Assembly (NCBI RefSeq): GCF_008107725.1 | Contig: NZ_VIRN01000064.1 | Location: forward strand, 124,001 to 188,000 | Origin: Marinobacter sp. BW6 | Lineage (GTDB): Bacteria; Pseudomonadota; Gammaproteobacteria; Pseudomonadales; Oleiphilaceae | Length of the DNA stretch: 64,000 nt | Reading direction: 5' to 3' | In this document: positions 55,362 to 64,000 of the stretch, in pieces | Position numbering within the stretch: the stretch's first letter is position 1 | How the letters are laid out: every line of letters starts with the position of its first letter | The notes under the pieces: model-generated | The model's database searches: none | Told to the model about the DNA's origin: nothing | The model's input: the letters and a program-made list of their open reading frames with translations, nothing else | Position numbers and translations under genes: made by a program

Positions 55362-57443
55362 ATGGCTAAACAGGATTTTCTGGTCGAACTGGGCACCGAA
55401 GAGCTGCCCCCCAAAGCCCTCAAGCCGCTGTCTGACGCCTTCACCCAGGGCATTGCCCGGGGTCTCGAAGAGGCGGGAATCGAATTCGGCAAGGTTGAAG
55501 CCTTTGCCGCTCCGCGCCGTCTGGCCGTGCGTATCCGGAATCTGGCGGACTCCCAGCCGGACAAGTCGGTGGAAAAGCGTGGCCCTGCCGTCAAGGCGGC
55601 CTTTGACGATGCCGGCAACCCGACCCGCGCGCTCACCGGCTTCGCAACCTCCCTGGGTGTTACCCCGGACCAGCTCGACACTCTGGAAACCGACAAGGGT
55701 GCCTGGGTGGTCTACCGCACGGTAGAGCAGGGCAAGCCCACAGTAGAGCTGATGCCGGAACTGGTGGAGCAATCCCTCGCAGGCCTGCCGATTCCCAAGC
55801 GCATGCGCTGGGGTGCACACCGCACCGAATTTGTCCGCCCGGTGCACTGGGTCGTGATGCTGTTTGGCAACAAGGTCATTGAGGCGCAGATCATGGGCCT
55901 GAACCCTGGCAACAAGACCCGCGGCCATCGCTTCCATTGCCCCAAGTCCCTGATCGTGCCCACGCCAAACGATTACGAAGTCATCCTCAAGCAGGAAGGC
56001 TACGTCATTGCCGATTTCGCCGAGCGCCGGGAGCAGATCCGTGCCGGCGTGACCGAACTGGCCGAGAAGGAAGCCGGTGGCAAGGCCGTCATTGATGAGG
56101 ACCTGCTGGACGAGGTCACCGCACTGAACGAATGGCCGGTACCCTTGATGGGGCGCTTTGAGGAGCGGTTCCTCGAGGTTCCTGCGGAAGCGCTGATCTC
56201 CTCCATGAAGGAACACCAGAAGTACTTCCACGTGGTGGCCGCCGACGGGGAAATGCTGCCGCTGTTCATCACCGTTGCGAACATCGAGAGCAAGGATCCG
56301 TCACAGGTTGTTTCCGGTAACGAGAAAGTGATCCGGCCCCGGCTGTCCGACGCCGCGTTCTTCTATGAAACCGACCGGAAGACCAAGCTCGAGGATCGCA
56401 TCGACGCCCTCAAGCCCATCGTGTTCCAGGAAAAACTGGGCAGCATCTACGACAAGTCTGTGCGCGTTGCCGCCCTGGCCAAGAAGATCGCCGACGCCAT
56501 CGGCAGTGATCCGGCCCTGGCCGAGCGCGCGGCCATGCTGGCGAAGACCGATCTGGTCACCGAAATGGTTCTGGAGTTCACAGATCTTCAGGGCATCATG
56601 GGTCAGTACTACGCCGCCAACGACGGTGAACCGGAAGACGTGGCCAAGGCGCTGAACGAGCAGTACATGCCCCGTTTCGCCGGCGACGACCTGCCAACGA
56701 CACTGACCGGCTGTGCCATTGCCATCGCGGACCGCCTGGATTCCCTGGTGGGCCTGTTCGGCATCAACCAGCCGCCATCGGGCACCCGAGATCCCTTCGC
56801 TCTGCGCCGCGCGTCTCTCGGGGTGCTACGCATTATCATCGAGCGCGAGCTGCCGCTGGACCTGCAGACATGCTGCGAGTGGGCCGAAGAGAACTTCACG
56901 GTACTGACCGAGCAGAACACCGCGAGCACCGTGGTGGACTACATGCTGGAGCGCTTCCGTGCCCACTACGACGAACAGGGCATTGGTGCCGAGGTTTACC
57001 TGGCAGTCCATGCCCGCCGTCCGACCCGCCCGCTGGATTTCGACCGCCGGGTAAAAGCTGTGGAAGCCTTCCGCCAGCTGCCCGAAGCGCAGGCCCTGGC
57101 CGGCGCCAACAAGCGGGTTTCGAACATCCTGACCAAGCAGGGTGGTGACAGCATCGGTGAAACCGTTAATGCCAGCCTGCTGCAGGACAGCGCTGAGAAA
57201 GCCCTGGCCGAGCAGGTCGATCAGCAGGCTGCCAAGGTCCTGCCACTGTTCGAGAACGGCGACTACGCCAGCGCTTTGAGCTCGCTGGCCAGCCTGCGGG
57301 AACCGGTGGACAACTTCTTTGATGAGGTGATGGTTATGGCCGACGACGACGCCATCCGGAGCAACCGACTGGCCCTGCTGAACCGTCTGCGCAACCTGTT
57401 CCTGCGCGTTGCCGATATCTCCCTGCTGCCCACAGCAGGCTGA
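55362..57443 (+). CDS. glyS: Glycyl-tRNA synthetase beta subunit
   Basis: Protein of 693 aa with N-terminal MAKQDFLVELGTEELPPKALKPL, the HD-like central region and a C-terminal anticodon-binding domain. It forms the tetramer with GlyQ that charges tRNA-Gly. Length fits the family (about 690). Confidence 0.96.
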   Translation: MAKQDFLVELGTEELPPKALKPLSDAFTQGIARGLEEAGIEFGKVEAFAAPRRLAVRIRNLADSQPDKSVEKRGPAVKAAFDDAGNPTRALTGFATSLGVTPDQLDTLETDKGAWVVYRTVEQGKPTVELMPELVEQSLAGLPIPKRMRWGAHRTEFVRPVHWVVMLFGNKVIEAQIMGLNPGNKTRGHRFHCPKSLIVPTPNDYEVILKQEGYVIADFAERREQIRAGVTELAEKEAGGKAVIDEDLLDEVTALNEWPVPLMGRFEERFLEVPAEALISSMKEHQKYFHVVAADGEMLPLFITVANIESKDPSQVVSGNEKVIRPRLSDAAFFYETDRKTKLEDRIDALKPIVFQEKLGSIYDKSVRVAALAKKIADAIGSDPALAERAAMLAKTDLVTEMVLEFTDLQGIMGQYYAANDGEPEDVAKALNEQYMPRFAGDDLPTTLTGCAIAIADRLDSLVGLFGINQPPSGTRDPFALRRASLGVLRIIIERELPLDLQTCCEWAEENFTVLTEQNTASTVVDYMLERFRAHYDEQGIGAEVYLAVHARRPTRPLDFDRRVKAVEAFRQLPEAQALAGANKRVSNILTKQGGDSIGETVNASLLQDSAEKALAEQVDQQAAKVLPLFENGDYASALSSLASLREPVDNFFDEVMVMADDDAIRSNRLALLNRLRNLFLRVADISLLPTAG

Positions 57444-57471
57444 GATCGGCCGAAGGAACGCGCGCGCAGCG

Positions 57472-58029
57472 ATGCTGATCATTCTGGATCGGGACGGGGT
57501 CATCAACGAGTACGATGGCAACTACATCTGCTCAGCGGATGAATGGCACCCCATTCCCGGTAGCGTAGAAGCGGTGGCCCGACTCTGTAATGCCGGGCAC
57601 CGCATTGCCATTGCCACCAACCAGTCCGGCATCGGGCGGGGTTATTACGACACCGACGAACTGGATGCCATGCACGAAAAACTCGAGCAGCTGGTGGAAG
57701 CGCAAGGTGGCTGCATCGATTTCATCGCCTACTGCCCCCACCACCCCGACGACCAATGCTGCTGCCGCAAGCCACTGACCGGCCTGCTGGAGCAGATCCG
57801 GGAGCATTTCCATCTCGCCAACCTGGAAGGCGTCATCATGGTGGGAGACAGCCGTAAGGACCTGGAAGCCGGCCACGCTGAAAGGTGTCGTCCGGTACTG
57901 GTGCGAACCGGTAACGGCCTGGACACCGAACGCCATCTGGACGCCCGGCCCATACCCGGCGCCAATGTCAGTATCTACGATAATCTGAGCAAATTTACGG
58001 ATGCCCTTTTATCCGCCGAGGGCTGGTAA
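57472..58029 (+). CDS. gmhB: D-glycero-beta-D-manno-heptose-1,7-bisphosphate 7-phosphatase
   Basis: HAD phosphatase of 185 aa in ADP-heptose synthesis for lipopolysaccharide core. Motif I is DRDGVIN; motif II is [10 protein letters not shown]; the zinc finger is [14 protein letters not shown]; motif IV is VGDSRKD. The ATG at 57472 begins the HAD strand; a longer frame would overlap glyS. Confidence 0.93.
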   Translation: MLIILDRDGVINEYDGNYICSADEWHPIPGSVEAVARLCNAGHRIAIATNQSGIGRGYYDTDELDAMHEKLEQLVEAQGGCIDFIAYCPHHPDDQCCCRKPLTGLLEQIREHFHLANLEGVIMVGDSRKDLEAGHAERCRPVLVRTGNGLDTERHLDARPIPGANVSIYDNLSKFTDALLSAEGW

Positions 58030-58045
58030 AACCAAAGCGAATCCG

Positions 58046-58051
58046 TATAAT
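58046..58051 (+). promoter_or_regulatory. -10 box of tRNA-Pro
   Basis: TATAAT lies 13 bases upstream of the tRNA 5' end; no clear -35 box is visible (gmhB codons occupy that place). Confidence 0.4.
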
Positions 58052-58064
58052 ACCGGCCGTTGAT

Positions 58065-58141
<77 letters not shown>

Positions 58142-58236
58142 CTTTCCCGTTTATTCCCCTCCTGTTTTGCCCCTATCAGTACGCAGCAAAAGATCACCTC
58201 AACGTCGACGCGGCAATCACAGCGCTGATTACCTAA

Positions 58237-59793
58237 CTAGAGCAATGGCTCCAAGGGCAACAAAGAGAACAGATACACCAATGCCCGTTTGAAAGGGCCG
58301 GTATTCGGCTCGCGGCGGTGCTCAATCATGTCTGTTCCTGTGAATTCCAGCCACCGAAGATCACCCTCTTCATCCAGCACAACCTCGTAAGCCGCCAGCC
58401 TGACTTTGTCGGGAAAGCCAGACTCAAGGGCAGTCGCCAGTTCCGGGCTCTTGATCAGAAACCCGAGTTCGGTGTTGAGGTTCGCTGAACGGGGGTCGAA
58501 ATTGAAGGAACCAACAAAGAGCGTCTCGCCATCCACCGCAAAGGTTTTAGCGTGAAGGCTGGCGGCAGAGCTGCCGGCAATGCCACCAGGGCTCGGCTTT
58601 TCGTCTTCATCCTCCGACCTGAATTTACGCAACTCGAACAACTCAACACCCGCCTTTAATAAAGCCTTCCGATATTTCGCATAGCCTGAATGCACCAGAG
58701 CGACGTCGTTGGCTTCCAAGGAGTTGGTGAGAATCCGCACCTGCACACCAGCGCTTTCAAGGTCGCGGAATAGCTCGACGCCACGATTACCGGGAACGAA
58801 GTAGGGCGAAACCAGGGTCACTGTCTTTTCAGGTTCACCCAGCGCCATGGCCAACTGTTGGCTCAATAGACCCTGCTCTCCTTCGAGCCCCTGCGCCTTG
58901 GCAGGATCGTCGCTCACCATCTCTACCGGCGCCCAGATGAAAGAGACCTCCCGGTCCAGCAATTCCCTGAGAAAATCCGAATTTTGCAAACCAGCCACAA
59001 AGCGCCGGGCTTCAGTATCCTGTTGAACAGAAGCGAGATTTGCCGCCATGGCATCCAGGTCCTCATCATCGGCGCCTGCCAGCAATCGATCCGCCGGGTA
59101 CGCGGACTGACTCGCCCAGTAGCGATCAAAATCCCTGGAAACACGCTCCACGACTGGCCCGATCGCCAAAACATCCAGATCCGCGAAAAGGGTACCGCCA
59201 CCCACCCCGAAATACTCGTCGGCAATGTTCCGGCCGCCAATAATGGCGGCCTGGTTGTCAGCCGTGAATGACTTGTTGTGCATTCGGTGGTTCAGGCGTC
59301 CAAAATCGGTCAGAAAGCCCAAAGTCCGGGAACTACGGATCACAAACGGATTGAACAGCCTAACTTCGATGTTGTCGTGATGATTTAACGCCGCCAGGAA
59401 ATCGTCCATGCCCGCGATGCCGTTGTCGTCCAGAAGCAGCCGAACCCGAACGCCGCGTTCGGCCGCGCGATATAGCGAGTACAGAAGCAGCTGGCCGGTA
59501 ATATCGTCCCGCCAGATGTAGTACTGAACATCCAGGGATCTCTCGCTGGCCTCAGCGAGCAAAGCGCGGGCAACGAAAGCGTCCAGTGGATGCTCCAGCG
59601 TTGTAATACCACTGAGATCGGGATGGGTTTCAATTTCTCTGCCAACTGCGCTGCCAAGGCGCGTATCTGCCGTCTGCTCCTGAAGGAATGCGACAGACTG
59701 TGAGCGGTCTTTCAGGGATGGCAACGCACAACCTGCCAGCAGACCTGGCAGCAGTAGCAGTGCAAGAAGGGTAAAAGTTCGGCTTTCAGTCAT
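58237..59793 (-). CDS. Phospholipase D family lipoprotein (ClsC-like)
   Basis: Protein of 518 aa with a lipoprotein signal (LLAGC). Two HKD catalytic sites are visible: HNKSFTADNQAAIIGGRN (about 190) and HAKTFAVDGETLFVGSFNFDPRS (about 430). The layout matches cardiolipin synthase C-like enzymes, which join phosphatidyl groups, but hydrolytic activity is equally possible. The ATG at 59793 is chosen because it begins the signal peptide; an upstream ATG adds 19 polar residues and has no better ribosome site. Confidence 0.85.
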   Translation of the reverse strand: MTESRTFTLLALLLLPGLLAGCALPSLKDRSQSVAFLQEQTADTRLGSAVGREIETHPDLSGITTLEHPLDAFVARALLAEASERSLDVQYYIWRDDITGQLLLYSLYRAAERGVRVRLLLDDNGIAGMDDFLAALNHHDNIEVRLFNPFVIRSSRTLGFLTDFGRLNHRMHNKSFTADNQAAIIGGRNIADEYFGVGGGTLFADLDVLAIGPVVERVSRDFDRYWASQSAYPADRLLAGADDEDLDAMAANLASVQQDTEARRFVAGLQNSDFLRELLDREVSFIWAPVEMVSDDPAKAQGLEGEQGLLSQQLAMALGEPEKTVTLVSPYFVPGNRGVELFRDLESAGVQVRILTNSLEANDVALVHSGYAKYRKALLKAGVELFELRKFRSEDEDEKPSPGGIAGSSAASLHAKTFAVDGETLFVGSFNFDPRSANLNTELGFLIKSPELATALESGFPDKVRLAAYEVVLDEEGDLRWLEFTGTDMIEHRREPNTGPFKRALVYLFSLLPLEPLL

Positions 59794-59878
59794 TTTGCAT
59801 CGGGCCATCCAGGTCGAGATTGAGAGAGTCTTTCCCTTGAAGCATGACACAAAGCATTTCCGATCTTTATATTTCCTA

Positions 59879-59921
59879 TTGATATAACGTTAGACTCTAA
59901 AGTTTGGTACGCTTTGATATA
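59879..59921 (+). promoter_or_regulatory. Direct TTGATATA repeats upstream of the SQR gene
   Basis: TTGATATA occurs at 59879-59886 and again at 59914-59921, a 35-bp period, in an AT-rich stretch about 50-90 bases upstream of the gene. It could be an operator for an ArsR-type sulfide sensor or simply promoter sequence. Confidence 0.3.
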
Positions 59922-59969
59922 TCTCAAGCACCACTCGCGCACAGCAAACAAAGACAAGAGGTTCGAGGC

Positions 59970-61226
59970 ATGACCAGCAACACAACCACCACGGGCAGCG
60001 TCAAAACTCATACCGTCGTAATCGTGGGCGGCGGAGCGGCCGGTATATCGGTGGCATCCAGCATCCACAAACGGGATAGCACTATCGACATCGCCATCGT
60101 TGAACCTGCTACCCGGCACCACTACCAGCCGGGCTGGACCATGGTGGGCGGCGGGGTCTTCCGGCCCGAGGTCACCTCCAAGCCCATGTCAGACGTCATG
60201 CCCAGTTTCGTGTCCTGGTACCAGCAACCGGTGACCGCCATCGACCAGGACAACAACCAGGTTTCCCTGGGTGACGGCTCATCCATGCAATACAAGGCGC
60301 TGGTTCTCGCTCCCGGCCTGGAGCTGAACTGGGGCGGCATCGAAGGCCTTGAGGAGGCGCTGGGCTCCAACGGGGTCACCTCCAACTACCGGGAAGGCAT
60401 GGCCAGCTACACCTGGGACATGGTGCAGAAGCTCAAGAAAGGCCGGGCTCTTTTCAGCCAGCCTCCAATGCCGATCAAATGTGCCGGTGCGCCTCAGAAA
60501 GCCATGTACCTGTCTGCCGATTACTGGCTCAAGCACGGCGTGCTGAACAACGTGGATATTCAGTTCCATAACGCCGGGGCCGTTCTTTTTGGGGTGGCCG
60601 ATTACGTCCCGGCCCTGGAAGCCTACATCGAAAAATACGGCATTGACCTGAATTTCCAGAGCACACTGGTTGCAGTGAATGGGCCGGCGAAAACGGCGGT
60701 TTTCCGCTCGACCGACAGCGAGGGCAAGAGCCAGGACCGCAAGATCAGTTTCGATATGCTCCACGCAGTGCCGCCACAGCGGGCACCGAAGCTTATCCGG
60801 GAGTCCGCCCTGGCCAATGAGGGCGGCTGGCTGGATCTTGAAGACGACACCCTGCGCCACAAAACCTATGCCAACATCTTCGGCCTTGGAGACGTGAGCG
60901 GAACCGGCAACGCCAAAACCGCTGCTGCGGTACGCAAACAGGCACCGGTGGTGGCCGAGAACCTGGTCGCTACATTGAAAAACCATCAACTCCAGGCCGT
61001 TTACCTAGGCTATGGCTCATGCCCCCTTACAGTAGAAAACGGCAAGATCGTACTGGCGGAATTCGGTTACGGCGGCGCACTCCAGCCCAGCTTCCCGAAA
61101 TGGATCAACGATGGCACCAAGGCCACCCGGGCCGCCTGGTGGCTTAAAGCAAAACAGCTGCCAACTCTATATTGGCATGGCATGTTGAAGGGGCACGAAT
61201 GGCTCGCCAAACCTGCCAAACGATAA
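59970..61226 (+). CDS. Sulfide:quinone oxidoreductase, FAD-dependent
   Basis: Flavoprotein of 418 aa with N-terminal FAD loop VVIVGGGAAGISVASSI. The segment MPIKCAGAPQKAMYL contains a conserved Cys of the SQR active site, and GYGSCPLT near the end supplies the second. The pattern YQPGWTMVGGG and GVLFGVADYVPALEAYI place it with the SQRDL/HMT2-like (type II) branch, which oxidises sulfide to a persulfide. The start is the ATG at 59970 with gagg upstream. No persulfide dioxygenase or rhodanese is adjacent. Confidence 0.87.
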   Translation: MTSNTTTTGSVKTHTVVIVGGGAAGISVASSIHKRDSTIDIAIVEPATRHHYQPGWTMVGGGVFRPEVTSKPMSDVMPSFVSWYQQPVTAIDQDNNQVSLGDGSSMQYKALVLAPGLELNWGGIEGLEEALGSNGVTSNYREGMASYTWDMVQKLKKGRALFSQPPMPIKCAGAPQKAMYLSADYWLKHGVLNNVDIQFHNAGAVLFGVADYVPALEAYIEKYGIDLNFQSTLVAVNGPAKTAVFRSTDSEGKSQDRKISFDMLHAVPPQRAPKLIRESALANEGGWLDLEDDTLRHKTYANIFGLGDVSGTGNAKTAAAVRKQAPVVAENLVATLKNHQLQAVYLGYGSCPLTVENGKIVLAEFGYGGALQPSFPKWINDGTKATRAAWWLKAKQLPTLYWHGMLKGHEWLAKPAKR

Positions 61227-61237
61227 GCCCTAAGGGG

Positions 61238-61266
61238 GTAAAACATTAACCCATGTGTTTTGCCCA
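61238..61266 (+). terminator. Hairpin after the SQR gene
   Basis: GGTAAAACAT pairs with ATGTGTTTTGCC with one mismatch and a small bulge. No U-run follows, so this is only a candidate. A second palindrome, AACCAA with TTGGTT around ATCAATTG, lies at about 61281-61298. Confidence 0.3.
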
Positions 61267-61435
61267 AAAACTTCATAAAAACCAATCAATTGTTTGGTTT
61301 GGGCGGGGGCAAATCGCTTTTTCAATCAGAGATTTCCTTAGCCCCTCTTACCTTCTCCCCTATAGGCTCTTTGCATTATCTGTCCTACTGTGAACTACGA
61401 AGCACCATTGTTTCCGTTCATATCAGGTCCTATCG

Positions 61436-62998
61436 ATGCGAAAGAATCTCCCGGTAACGGATAACGAGAAAACCTTCTCGCCGAACCAGAAACTGATTTC
61501 CTCAACCGACCTCAAGGGCAAGATTCGGCACTGCAACTCGGCCTTTGTTGACGTCAGCGGCTTCAACCGGGAAGAGCTCATCGGGCAGCCCCATAACATC
61601 GTCCGGCACCCGGACATGCCCCCAGAAGCCTACGAAAATATGTGGTCGCACCTGAAGGCCGGGCAGCCTTGGATGGGCCTGGTAAAAAACCGCTGCAAGA
61701 ACGGCGATTTCTATTGGGTAAGTGCTTACGTCACCCCGGTTACCGAAAACGGTAAGGTTGTCGGTTACGAATCGGTTCGAACAAGTCCGGACCGCAAGGA
61801 CGTTGAGCGGGCGGAAAAGCTCTACGCGGCCATAAGGTCGGGGAAATCCGGCATCCCCTTCTGGCGACGTTTACAACCCCCCACCATTTTTCTCGCCCTG
61901 GTGTTCATCGTTGCGGGCGCTCTGTTCTTAATTGGCCAGCAAGCCCTTTCTGAACTGGCTCTGGCCGGTGGTGTGATTGTCTATGCAGGTTGGATGCACC
62001 TGGCCCGCACGCGTTTGATGGGGTCTGTCACCAAACTGCTCGAACACAGCTTTACCGACAATCTCGCTGCCAGAAGCTACACCGATGACGACCTGCCGCT
62101 GGGGCGTATCAAGGTCGCGGTCAAAGCCCAGCAGGCACACCTGGACGCGGTTCTTACGAGGCTTGAAGACTCGGCCGATGAGATGCGCCTGTTCTCCGTA
62201 AAGGGCCGGGAAGTCAGCTTTGAAGCTCAGGAGGCCCTCAGGCAGCAACAGGGGGAAACTGAGCAGGTTGCGGCGGCCGTGCACGAGATGTCCCAGACCA
62301 TTGCCGAAGTTTCATCAAACGTCCAGTCAACTGCCGAACGGGCGGACGGCGCTAAGCAATTTGCCAACGAAGGCCGCTCTGTTGTTCGCGGCACGCGAGA
62401 AGCCATCGAGACCCTTAAGGGGTCCGTCCATGGCATCAGCGATTCCGTCGGCGAACTGGCCCAGCAGACCCAGCAAATTGCTTCCGCCGCAAAGATTATT
62501 GAAGAGATCGCCGAACAGACCAACCTGCTGGCCCTGAATGCCGCCATTGAAGCTGCCAGGGCAGGGGAACATGGCCGGGGTTTCGCCGTGGTGGCCGAGG
62601 AAGTGCGCGGGCTGGCGTCACGCACCCGCAACTCCACCAGTGAGATCCATGGCATCGTCAATGAATTGATTTCACGTTCCGAAGAGGCCAACACGAAAGC
62701 GGACGAGGGCAAGCTGTCGGCGGACGAAGGCATGAAGAAAATGCTCTCGGCCGAGAGCACACTGAATGACATCGCCGAATCCGTCACCAACATTGCTGAA
62801 ATGGCGTTGCAGATGGCGGCAGCGGTGGAAGAACAGGCTCAGGTGTCGGACCAGATTAATGAGCAGGTGGAAAAAATATCCGCCCTTGCATCTACCAATC
62901 TAGACAAAGGCGAGGAATCAACCGAGTGCGTGAGAAAAATTGACGAAATAGCGGGCGATTTACATGAATTGGTCGTGAGGTTCAGTTCGCGGGCATAG
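61436..62998 (+). CDS. Aer-like methyl-accepting chemotaxis protein
   Basis: Receptor of 520 aa. An N-terminal PAS domain (about 20-120, with [26 protein letters not shown] and [15 protein letters not shown]) matches FAD-binding Aer aerotaxis sensors. Two membrane helices (about 142-185), a short linker and a signalling domain follow, with tip sequence [35 protein letters not shown]. No C-terminal CheR-tethering pentapeptide is present. It probably reports on redox state or oxygen to CheA. Not linked to che genes here. Confidence 0.92.
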   Translation: MRKNLPVTDNEKTFSPNQKLISSTDLKGKIRHCNSAFVDVSGFNREELIGQPHNIVRHPDMPPEAYENMWSHLKAGQPWMGLVKNRCKNGDFYWVSAYVTPVTENGKVVGYESVRTSPDRKDVERAEKLYAAIRSGKSGIPFWRRLQPPTIFLALVFIVAGALFLIGQQALSELALAGGVIVYAGWMHLARTRLMGSVTKLLEHSFTDNLAARSYTDDDLPLGRIKVAVKAQQAHLDAVLTRLEDSADEMRLFSVKGREVSFEAQEALRQQQGETEQVAAAVHEMSQTIAEVSSNVQSTAERADGAKQFANEGRSVVRGTREAIETLKGSVHGISDSVGELAQQTQQIASAAKIIEEIAEQTNLLALNAAIEAARAGEHGRGFAVVAEEVRGLASRTRNSTSEIHGIVNELISRSEEANTKADEGKLSADEGMKKMLSAESTLNDIAESVTNIAEMALQMAAAVEEQAQVSDQINEQVEKISALASTNLDKGEESTECVRKIDEIAGDLHELVVRFSSRA

Positions 62999-63181
62999 CA
63001 CAGCCACAAACACCGATTACCAGCATCGAACCGGCAAAACCGATGACCAACGTACCCCGTTGTGCGAAAAGGGGTTGTCTTCTTTGCCAGGGCTATCTAC
63101 TGTCGAGACCATTGCCTGTTTAAGATGCCAACGGTCGTTTTTTGCAGACAGCCATCTACCCGCACTGAGTGAGTCGCAGCC

Positions 63182-64000
63182 ATGGACAGTAGTACCCTGG
63201 AAAAACGTCGACTCATCGCCCTGGAGCGCCTGGGTATTCTGGATACTCCCCCGGAAGACCGGTTTGAGCGGATTACCCGCATAGCCCGGCAGTATTACGG
63301 AGTGAAAACCGCGCTGTTCTCGGTGCTGGATGCGGAGCGTCAGTGGTTTAAATCCCGCCAGGGTCTTGATGCCAGCGAAACACCCCGCTCGGTTGCGTTT
63401 TGTGATTACGCCATTGAGCAGGACAAAGCGTTTATCGTTTCCGATGCGACCAGGGATCCCCGTTTCAGCCAGAATCCGTTGGTCACCGGTGATCCCCATA
63501 TCCGGTTTTATGCCGGCATGCCGGTAAGGGAGCCGACCGGTTTCAAGATCGGCACACTCTGCATTATCGATGATGCCCCCCGCGAATTCGGCGAGCTGGA
63601 CCTGGATATCCTCCGTAATCTGGCCACGATGATTGAGGATGAGCTTGAGCGAACCTACCTGTCGATCGAGAGTCATCAATTCGTGGAGGTGTCTCACCTG
63701 AACCGGTCGATCCAGCGGGCCCTGAACGTCTTCCTCACCAGTGACAACCAGCATGCAGCTTTCGAGCAGATGCTGAACGACCTGCTTTCGCTCACCGGCA
63801 GCCAGTTCGGCTTCATCGGCGAAACGCTGTTCCAGGCTAACGGCGACCCCTATCTTAAGATTGGCGCAATAACCAACATTGCCTGGAACCCGAAAACACA
63901 GGCGCTTTACCAGCAGGTGGAAAGGCGAGGACTGGTTTTCGACCGCCTTGATACCCTGATTGCCCTTCCGATGACTACGGGAGAAGTGGTGATCTCCACG
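63182..64000 (+). CDS. GAF domain signalling protein (N-terminal part)
   Basis: At least 273 codons are open from the ATG at 63182 to the window end. An N-terminal GAF domain (about 15-160: ALERLGILDTPPEDRFERITRIA, FYAGMPVREPTGFKIGTLCIIDDAPREF) is followed by a helical linker and what looks like a second GAF domain (FEQMLNDLLSLTGSQFGFIGE). Proteins with this start usually end in GGDEF, EAL or histidine kinase domains; the output domain is outside the window. Confidence 0.8.
   Translation, partial: MDSSTLEKRRLIALERLGILDTPPEDRFERITRIARQYYGVKTALFSVLDAERQWFKSRQGLDASETPRSVAFCDYAIEQDKAFIVSDATRDPRFSQNPLVTGDPHIRFYAGMPVREPTGFKIGTLCIIDDAPREFGELDLDILRNLATMIEDELERTYLSIESHQFVEVSHLNRSIQRALNVFLTSDNQHAAFEQMLNDLLSLTGSQFGFIGETLFQANGDPYLKIGAITNIAWNPKTQALYQQVERRGLVFDRLDTLIALPMTTGEVVIST

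Overview
The window looks like a chromosomal segment of a marine gammaproteobacterium, most likely Marinobacter or a close relative. This is inferred from gene content and order: the aa3 oxidase and haem A cluster, prlC-yheV, the dprA-LysM / def-fmt-rsmB-trkA divergence, pomAB, a PA4642-family gene, a solitary ectoine synthase and moderately high GC. No phage, insertion sequence or CRISPR array is visible.

Layout. 1-5393: a putative sigma-54 regulon made of a TRAP substrate-binding protein (partial), an NtrC-type PAS regulator, a secreted 3-hydroxybutyrate-oligomer hydrolase and a lipoprotein esterase. 5396-10352: a DUF6164 protein, a DUF2868/DUF3482 GTPase pair, and an orphan ectC with an MFS transporter. 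10436-16041: a fold-III PLP decarboxylase (speC-like) behind a terminator-like leader, an ATP-grasp protein, an IF2B-like protein and the helicase HrpB. 16090-24763: the cytochrome c oxidase locus (sco, ctaB, ctaA, a second Sco-like protein, surf1, DUF2909, ctaE, ctaG, ctaD, ctaC). 24967-26295: a MATE transporter. 26463-31918: a six-gene run with a periplasmic cupredoxin, a GGDEF/EAL protein, a DUF3034 barrel, a lipoprotein truncated haemoglobin and DoxX. 31927-38909: a 7TMR-DISM diguanylate cyclase, DUF1653, an antiporter, YheV, PrlC and a gamma-carbonic anhydrase, with three repeat or hairpin elements between them. 38975-44921: a short OpgH with a small upstream protein and a membrane sulfatase-fold partner, a PA4642 protein and pomAB. 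44977-52832: aroE, hemF, tsaC, dprA, LysM, then def, fmt and rsmB. 52829-58141: trkA, glyQS, gmhB and tRNA-Pro. 58237-64000: a phospholipase D/ClsC-like lipoprotein, a sulfide:quinone oxidoreductase, an Aer-like chemoreceptor and a GAF protein cut by the window end.

The most distinctive signal is at the left edge. Five or six 18-bp sites close to TGTCC-N8-GGACA lie in just two intergenic regions, upstream of the TRAP gene and upstream of the oligomer hydrolase. Each set is followed by a GG-N10-GC sigma-54 promoter, and the nearest site is centred about 97-100 bp upstream of the predicted start in both. With the sigma-54 activator gene between them, this reads as an uncharacterised 3-hydroxybutyrate-oligomer uptake and hydrolysis regulon. 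Other notable points are the attenuator-like speC leader, the cupredoxin / c-di-GMP / globin operon, the N-terminally short OpgH with a sulfatase-fold partner, and the orphan ectC-MFS pair.
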